Source: Methanosarcina acetivorans C2A
GTDB lineage: Archaea > Halobacteriota > Methanosarcinia > Methanosarcinales > Methanosarcinaceae
Reading direction: 5' to 3'
Assembly: GCF_000007345.1 (NCBI RefSeq)
Contig: NC_003552.1
Location: forward strand, 1,860,001 to 1,924,000
Length of the DNA: 64,000 nt
Below the pieces are notes generated by a model, which worked only from the letters and a program-made list of their open reading frames with translations, made no database searches and had not been told where the DNA came from. Position numbers and translations under genes: made by a program. Positions 59,401 through 64,000 of this stretch are shown here, one piece after another. How positions within the stretch are numbered: position 1 is the first letter of the stretch; the number at the start of each line of letters is the position of its first letter.

Positions 59401-62052
59401 AAAGGCTTCATCATAGCGCCCAAGCTCGAAATATTCGATCCCGAGCCTGAACTTTGCTTCATCGAGCCTGAACTTTGTTTCTTCCCTTTCAGGATTAATT
59501 TCAAGCAGGTTTGAGAGGGCTTCGACTGCTTCCTTATGCCTCCCGAGTTCAAGGAAGCAAATTGCCCTGCTGTTCAGGGTTGAAAGGTTTTCCGGATCGT
59601 TTTCAAGTAAGGCTTCAAGGGCTTCGAGAGCAGTTTCGTACTGTCCGGTTTTAAAGAGGCAGACTGCCCTGTATTCAAAGGCGTCGGAAAATTCCGGGTT
59701 AAGGCGCAGCGCCGACTCAAAGGCTCTGGCTGCTTCTTCCTGCCTCTGCAGTTCCTGCAGGGTCAGGCCCTTATAATACCAGGTAATTCCGGAGTCCGGG
59801 TTTTTCTCAAGTGCGCCTTCGAAGGTTTCCAGGGCAGGGAGGAAGTTTCCGAGCTGCATCTGGGCAAAACCCTTGAGGGTTCCGGCGTCTTCATAAGAGG
59901 GGTCCTTTGTAGTGTTCCTTACTATTACTTCATCGAATGCTTTTACAGCATCCTCGAAACGTTCCATGTTCAGCAGAGCAAGCCCTTTCCTGTACCAGGC
60001 TTCTCTCGATCCGGGTTTTTCAAGCAGTACCTTTTCGAATGCCTGCAGGGCAGTTTCATGTTCCCCTAGCTCCATTGCAAGTTTTCCTTTCCTGCACTGG
60101 ATCTCCAGGTCCTCAGGATTTTTTGCAGCAAGCTTTTCAAAGGTTTCCAGGGCTTTTTCCAGCTCCCCCAGTTCCATCAGGGCAACCCCGAGGCTGTAGG
60201 CAAGATCCGGATAATCGGGGCTTAGAGAAACAACTTTTTCAAGATATTCGAGGGCAGTTTCATTTCTTCCCAGCCTGAGCAGGGAGATGCCTCTGTTGTA
60301 AAGGGCGTCAAGGTCTTCGGGGTTTGTTTTGAGGACTTCGGCAAAGGCTTCTTCGGCTTTTTCGTATTCTTCGGAGGCAAAAAGCAGGAGCCCCATGTTT
60401 TTCCAGGCGTCTTCGAAGTCTGGCCTGAGTTTTACGGCTTCTTCGAAAGCTTCCAGGGCTTCTTCGGTTTTTCCAAGCTTGCCGAGCACTATTCCTTTCT
60501 TGTTCCAGCCTTTCTCGAGATAAGGGTTCAGGTGCAGGCCTTCCTTGAAAGCTTCCAGGGCTTCTTCATAGCATTCCAGGGAATAGAGGGCAAAACCTCT
60601 GTTCATCCAGCAGATTTCGTCATCAGGCTTCAGGCCTGCGGCATTTTCAAAAGCTTCCAGGGCGGGCTCGAATTTTCCTATGTCCAGGAGCAGGAGTCCT
60701 TTCTGGATCCACATGTTATAGTTTTCAGGTTCCTTTTCCAGGCTTTTTGTAAGGGATTCAAGGGCTTCTTCAAAGCGGCCGAGCCCTGTAAGCACGGTGC
60801 CCCTGAACTTCTGGGCTTCGGTAAAATCAGGGTGATATTCAAGCAGCCGGTCAAAAGTTTCCAGTGCTTCTTCATATTTACCTGCTCGGGCAAGCAGGCG
60901 GCCCTGCTGGAACCAGGCGTCCGTGTTGCCTGGGTCGAGTTCCGTAACGCGGGCAAAAGACCGGGCAGCTTCCGGAAAGTTCTGCAGTTTCAGAAGAGCA
61001 AGTGCCCGGTTGTACCAGATCTCCTCCATATCTGGATAGGTTTCAAGTATGGTGTCGAAGGCTTCCAGTGCTTCTTCATAGACCTCAAGTTTCATCAGGG
61101 CAAAGCACTTGTAATTCCAGGCTTCAAAATAAGCAGGGTCAAGCCGGATGGCTTCGTCAAAGGCTTCTATCGCTTCATTAAGCCTGAGCAGCTGTACAAG
61201 GGCAAAACCTTTTCTGAACCAGGCTTCCCGGTGTCCGGGGTTTAGCTTCAATACTTTTGAAATGGTTCTTTCGGCGTCTTCATATCTTGAAAGTTCGCTT
61301 AAAAGGATACCTTTATGGTAGAGGGCAGCTTCATTTGCAGGGAATTTCTTTAAAAAGTCCTCGAGGGCTCCCAGAGCCTCTTCATTCTTCCCGAGATTTG
61401 CAAGGATCAGGCATTTCTGTTCAAGGGCAGCCGTATCTTTCGGTTTTTCCCGGATAAGAAAATCAAAACATTCGAGTGCATTTTCGTATTTTTCAATTTT
61501 GGCAAGAATCAGGCCCTTTGCATACCAGGCTTCCGAATTTCTGGGGCTTATTTCAAGTGCCCGCTCAAAATCTTCCAGGGCCTCTTCGTATCGTTCTGCT
61601 TTTCCGGCTACTGTCCCCATTGCACAACATGCAGCTGTATACTCGGGCTTGAGTTCCAGAGCCTTTTCAAAGCAGAGGATCGAAGCTTCGGCTCTCTCCA
61701 TCTCGGCAAAAGCAAGCCCCATCATATACCAGATTTCAGGGGTATCCGGGGAACTTTCAAGGGCACTTTCATAGGCTTCCAGTGCTTCTTCAAACCTCCC
61801 AAGAGCAGCAAAGCAGGTTCCTTTTCTGTAGAGGGCGTCGGAGTTTCCGGGTTCAAGTTGCAGGGCGTCATTAAAGGAATCGAGAGCTTCCTGGGTTTTT
61901 TCAGTTTCAAGAAGAGCAAGTCCCCTGTGGAAAAGGGCTTCTTTATGGTCCGGATCTTTATCCAGAATTTTATTGAATGTGTTTATGGCTTTTTCGTACC
62001 TTTTGCGTTTAACCAGGTCAAGGCCTCTCTGAAAGGCTTCATCGTTAGTGAT
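56401..62052 (-). CDS. Giant tetratricopeptide repeat protein, apparent non-AUG start
   Basis: 1883 residues if started at AUC 62052; the first ordinary start is ATG 61725 (1774 residues). TPR units of 34 residues (consensus features EEALEAFEKALELNP and AWYNKGLALLKLGRYEEA) run from the first codons to the end, roughly fifty in all, broken only by a Pro/Gln/Glu linker at about 1282-1325. The 109 codons above ATG 61725 are perfect TPR sequence in the same frame with no ATG, GTG or TTG; just before them GGAGG stands seven bases from AUC (encoding ITNDEAFQRGLDLVKRKRYE). No signal peptide or enzyme domain is seen, so it is a likely cytoplasmic scaffold. Confidence 0.88.
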   Translation of the reverse strand: MTNDEAFQRGLDLVKRKRYEKAINTFNKILDKDPDHKEALFHRGLALLETEKTQEALDSFNDALQLEPGNSDALYRKGTCFAALGRFEEALEAYESALESSPDTPEIWYMMGLAFAEMERAEASILCFEKALELKPEYTAACCAMGTVAGKAERYEEALEDFERALEISPRNSEAWYAKGLILAKIEKYENALECFDFLIREKPKDTAALEQKCLILANLGKNEEALGALEDFLKKFPANEAALYHKGILLSELSRYEDAERTISKVLKLNPGHREAWFRKGFALVQLLRLNEAIEAFDEAIRLDPAYFEAWNYKCFALMKLEVYEEALEAFDTILETYPDMEEIWYNRALALLKLQNFPEAARSFARVTELDPGNTDAWFQQGRLLARAGKYEEALETFDRLLEYHPDFTEAQKFRGTVLTGLGRFEEALESLTKSLEKEPENYNMWIQKGLLLLDIGKFEPALEAFENAAGLKPDDEICWMNRGFALYSLECYEEALEAFKEGLHLNPYLEKGWNKKGIVLGKLGKTEEALEAFEEAVKLRPDFEDAWKNMGLLLFASEEYEKAEEAFAEVLKTNPEDLDALYNRGISLLRLGRNETALEYLEKVVSLSPDYPDLAYSLGVALMELGELEKALETFEKLAAKNPEDLEIQCRKGKLAMELGEHETALQAFEKVLLEKPGSREAWYRKGLALLNMERFEDAVKAFDEVIVRNTTKDPSYEDAGTLKGFAQMQLGNFLPALETFEGALEKNPDSGITWYYKGLTLQELQRQEEAARAFESALRLNPEFSDAFEYRAVCLFKTGQYETALEALEALLENDPENLSTLNSRAICFLELGRHKEAVEALSNLLEINPEREETKFRLDEAKFRLGIEYFELGRYDEAFPLFEGINEEVKAKNGEASGEESENSHKDSPLYWKGLMFIRQEAYEKALEIFSKLTEQNPQFAEGWYFIGMSCSKLGKHEEASKALKKALEIDPAFRDLHDIYYRLGLSCFELGNFEEALKAFEEALSTVPENSERNPDEAQDIMYKKSLSLLRLGRYAEAESGFKEVLALDPANTEALAHLSTACFKKGHYKEALEIFERVLSQNPARKTILFRKGLALKAFGKNLEALEAFDLVLKLKPDCTYALDQKGYTLFELEKYEEAAEAFKAALEYSPKNADMQYLRALALFRLRNFKEAMQEFEKAFDLGCRKPEISYYTGLSCFETGDYAGAIKAFDIVLRAGIQEPEILQKRALALFELGKAEEAVSAVNSLLEFSAENLTREIVQDLPEEAGGENRDTGETPQPGETPQLEETPQLEETPQLEETPQLEETPQPGETPQPGEKSQFSPELLEKFASAQIELGHYEEALLPLEKLIREGLASKGTFYSAGIALMGLGKQEEAFEVFSEILEVYPDFKKAWYGKGLVLFSQERYDEALEAFEQALMESPYEVAKIEESEIEKSKISDPELEDAWTKIGLAQLKTRRYEDAFDTFEKILEKNPTDADVWYLSGLVMRGLDQNEEAVEVFEKALELNPALTAALEQKGLGLLALCRYEEARDAFGSALALNPENVDILYSRAVASYKLLDFEEASKDLERLLLFAPGFPDYTKACYMLGIASIELQDYERALQALDLVLEREPAHRDALYNMALVLFNLEEYEEAARTFEQLLEASPEDPESLNYLGLCLLELEDLKEALKAFEKAALFNPKNEEALYNAATTLIKLNRIQESLGYFDRILEISPENYDAMNYKGVAFCMLEQYREALKSFDNVLKKDPNNIKAVYNVGVVCFKQKLYETAARAFKEALTINPWHEPSLRYLGLSLAKTGDYEDALKAFEKLLRIKPQDPQAMNYRGVLLGKLEKYGEAIKAFDEVLSIYPNMAGAKEKLEVLKSFEKEEESY
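58076..58206 (-). repeat. 18-bp coding repeat (ETPQLE/ETPQPG linker) in the giant TPR gene
   Basis: On the minus strand about seven 18-bp units encode ETPQPG or ETPQLE. Four central units are nearly identical at DNA level. The linker splits the TPR array and is a likely site of length variation between strains. Confidence 0.9.
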
Positions 62053-62217
62053 AATAATTCCTCCGGTCCCTTTTTTCGTGTTATTCCTGCAGGCTCATTT
62101 GAGTGTTATGTTAATGTTTTTCTTTTTAGCGCGTATCTTTTCTTTTTAGGGGTATTTACACGAGTAAACCGTGCCTTGATGTACATCGATAGACTTACAC
62201 TGATAAAGTGCTAGTGA
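62053..62217. promoter_or_regulatory. Leader region of the giant TPR gene
   Basis: GGAGG (minus strand, complement of 62060-62064) is seven bases before the AUC. An in-frame TGA lies at about 62096, so the coding frame cannot extend further. Upstream is AT-rich with TTTTTCTTTTTAGC words. Confidence 0.5.
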
Positions 62218-62305
62218 TAAATGTTGATGATTTGTATTCGCAGTAAATGTTGATGATTTGTATTCGTAGTAAATGTTATTGATTTGTGTTTGCGGTAAAT
62301 GTTAC
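62218..62305. repeat. 26-bp tandem repeat, about 3.4 copies
   Basis: Units beginning TAAATGTTGATGATTTGTAT start at 62218, 62244, 62270 and 62296. Further decayed copies (ACTGATA, GATAAATGTTAC) continue to about 62400. The repeat lies upstream of the giant TPR gene. Confidence 0.8.
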
Positions 62306-62634
62306 AGTTAGACGTTTGCTGATACGTATTACTGATACATACTACTGATCCGCGTTACCGATAAATGTTACTAGTAAGTATTTACTGATAAATTTTCATT
62401 ACATTAAATATTTTTATATTTAATCTGTTTTATTAAGCCCGGCATCCTTTGTTAGGGTAGGATGTTACTGGATATTCGGAATTTGCTGTCATTATAATTT
62501 TTATTTAGAACCTATTTTTGTAACATACTATATAAATAATCTGCCAGAAGTGAGAGTGGGAGAAAACTTTTCCAATTGCTTTAATTGTTTACGGAGAATT
62601 TAAGCTATTTCTTCGAGGATAGTTTTACGTTACG

Positions 62635-62744
62635 AAATAATATCTAAAATAATATCTAAAATAATATCTAAAATAATATCTAAAATAATATCTAATATAA
62701 TATCTAAAATAGTATCTGAAATAATATCTGAAATAATATCTGAA
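62635..62744. repeat. 12-bp tandem repeat, about nine copies
   Basis: The unit AAATAATATCTA (later TGAAATAATATC) is repeated from 62635 to 62744, ending 27 bp before the stop codon end of the macro-domain gene. The sequence in between (62400-62634) is AT-rich without a gene. Confidence 0.9.
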
Positions 62745-62770
62745 AGGACATTCTAAATCCGAGTTATCTT

Positions 62771-63295
62771 TTAAAGATTCTCTTCAAGGGCTTTTTTGAT
62801 ATTTTTACAGGCTTCTTTATTATAGCAGACAAGAAAAACAATTTCAGGTAGCTCGTTTACCTTAAGAAACTCCTTTACCTGTGAAACTGCAATCCTGGCT
62901 GCTCTTTCGGAAGGAAAGCCATATGCTCCTGTGCTTATGGTCGGGAAAGCTATTGTTTTTACATCGTATTTCCTGGCAAGTTCGAGGCTCTTCCTGTAGC
63001 AGGAAGCCAGAAATTCGTCCTCTCCTTTCGTGCCTTCCTGCCATATTGGGCCAACAGTATGAATAACGTATTTTGCAGGTAGAAGGTATCCTTTTGTAAT
63101 CTTTGCTTCTCCTGTGGGGCAGCCGTTCAGAGTCCTGCACTCTTCCAGCAAGCCGGGGCCTGCAGCTCTGTGGATAGCTCCGTCAACACCTCCTCCTCCG
63201 AGAAGTGTATTGTTTGCAGCGTTTACAATTGCATCCACTTTCAGTTCTGTAATATCCCTTTCAATTATCCTGATTCTTTCTGAATTTTGTGACAT
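62771..63295 (-). CDS. Macro-domain protein (ADP-ribose derivative hydrolase)
   Basis: 174 residues from ATG 63295, which has GGAG eight bases before it; an upstream in-frame start at 63358 would add 21 basic residues with no ribosome site. The complete MacroD-type domain is visible: [33 protein letters not shown] (substrate loop 1 with the catalytic Asn/Asp positions), [22 protein letters not shown], and ISTGAYGFP (loop 2). Enzymes of this group deacetylate O-acetyl-ADP-ribose or remove mono-ADP-ribose from proteins. It is monocistronic on the minus strand and divergent from the mtaA-like gene. Confidence 0.93.
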
Positions 63296-63639
63296 GTTAA
63301 GGCTCCTTTTTCGGCTGTTTCTTTTTAGTTCCTTTTTATATGGTTTCTGCGGGTCCATGTTTCTTTATTTCGTTGCCCAAACAATGATATAGCATAAAAC
63401 AGAGATTATACTGGTCAATTCTGACCTGGGGATTCCATTGTCCTGGTAGTGATGTCTTCTACCCGGACAGCTCTAAAAACTTTTTGCGCCTCAAGGGGTC
63501 ACTGAGGCGATCCTGATAAGAGTCTGATTCGGAGTTCAAATAAATTCCAGGAACTCAAATCTTAAGCATTTTGAAGAAATAAAAACAATTCGTACAGAAT
63601 TTTTAATTTTGTGAATTGAATATTTGGGGAAGATTGAAG
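63296..63639 (+). promoter_or_regulatory. Divergent promoter region and leader of the mtaA-like gene
   Basis: A hairpin CGCCTCA-AGGGGTCAC-TGAGGCG (63487-63509, 7-bp perfect stem) lies in the probable leader; long leaders are usual for methanol-methyltransferase genes of Methanosarcina. GGGGA at about 63627 is the ribosome site. The macro-domain promoter must lie at 63300-63400. Confidence 0.45.
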
Positions 63640-64000
63640 ATGAGTGACATGACACTTAAGGAGAGGTTATTAAACGCCCTCGAAGGAAAGCAAGTTGACA
63701 AAGTGCCTGTTTGTTCGGTGACCCAGACCGGGGTCGTGGAACTGATGGATGAAGTCGGGGCTCCCTGGCCTGAAGCTCACTCTGACGCCGGGCTTATGGC
63801 AAAACTGGCAATTGCAACCCATGAACTGGGAGGGCTTGAAGCCGTAAGGGTTCCTTACTGCCTGACCGTTCTTGCTGAAGCCATGGGCTGTGAGGTCAAC
63901 ATGGGGACAAAGAACAGGCAGCCTTCGGTTACTGCGCATCCTTATCCCAAGGATCTGGAAGGCCTGAAAATGCCCGATAATTTGCTGGGGACGGGCAGGA
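63640..64000 (+). CDS. mtaA: Methylcobamide:coenzyme M methyltransferase, MtaA-like, partial (3' end off the right edge)
   Basis: The first 120 residues are present. It transfers the methyl group from the corrinoid protein to coenzyme M in methylotrophic methanogenesis. The N-terminus MSDMTLKERLLNALEGKQVDKVPVCS, then TQTGVVELMDEVGAPWPEAH and GCEVNMGTKNRQPSVTAHPYPKDLEGL, is that of the uroporphyrinogen-decarboxylase-like methyltransferase family, and the GTKNRQPSV stretch is closer to MtaA (methanol) than to MtbA (methylamines) as I remember those sequences. The zinc ligands lie beyond the edge. Strong GGGGA ribosome site. Which isoform this is cannot be told. Confidence 0.88.
   Translation, partial: MSDMTLKERLLNALEGKQVDKVPVCSVTQTGVVELMDEVGAPWPEAHSDAGLMAKLAIATHELGGLEAVRVPYCLTVLAEAMGCEVNMGTKNRQPSVTAHPYPKDLEGLKMPDNLLGTGR

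Overview
The window reads as chromosomal DNA of a methanogenic archaeon of the genus Methanosarcina; the species cannot be fixed from sequence reading alone. The evidence is a methanol-type methylcobamide:coenzyme M methyltransferase (MtaA-like) at the right edge, archaeal-type leucyl-tRNA synthetase and topoisomerase VI next to a bacterial-type gyrase, a UPF0228 protein, YVTN beta-propeller surface proteins with an archaeosortase-like C-terminus, Shine-Dalgarno sites of the GGAGGTGAT type, and long AT-rich intergenic stretches.

Layout. 0-9 kb: a PAP2 phosphatase running off the left edge with a 132-bp inverted-repeat element inserted at its 5' end, a small membrane protein, a dienelactone-hydrolase-like lipoprotein, and three paralogous YdjM/DUF457 membrane hydrolases interleaved with superoxide dismutase and a SnoaL-like protein. 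9-14.3 kb: a gene for a 995-residue repeat protein (46-residue repeats encoded by 138-bp units) cut in two by an IS21-family insertion sequence with a clean 5-bp target duplication. 14.5-18.3 kb: a DUF4143 ATPase and a 771-residue TPR protein. 19-28 kb: the DNA topology cluster gyrB-gyrA and top6B-top6A plus a one-domain Lrp-type ligand-binding protein, all on the minus strand. 28-33 kb: UPF0228 protein and two tandem YVTN proteins.

33-42 kb is a repeat-rich, decayed region: two chagasin-type protease-inhibitor lipoproteins, three copies (one relic, one truncated) of a 96-residue unknown protein, an ABC exporter, an orphan HicB-like protein, a nested transposon relic, and several short inverted-repeat elements including a 223-bp element present twice. 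41.8-45.1 kb: a Nudix hydrolase translationally coupled to a PLD/superfamily-2 helicase/DUF3427 protein whose frame is broken by one in-frame UGA. 45.4-55.5 kb: M1 aminopeptidase, three DUF1622 membrane proteins, threonine synthase, leucyl-tRNA synthetase. 56.4-62 kb: a giant TPR protein whose TPR-coding frame extends about 109 codons upstream of the first ordinary start codon to an AUC placed correctly behind a GGAGG. 62.7-64 kb: macro-domain protein and the 5' part of an mtaA-like gene.

Functionally the gyr and top6 genes supply both supercoiling and decatenating type II topoisomerases; leuS, thrC and the aminopeptidase are housekeeping; the rest is largely envelope or surface proteins, large protein-interaction scaffolds (TPR) and mobile-element debris. 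No rRNA, tRNA or CRISPR array was recognised. The strongest candidates for something undescribed are the short inverted-repeat elements, the non-AUG start of the giant TPR gene, and the Nudix/PLD-helicase pair.
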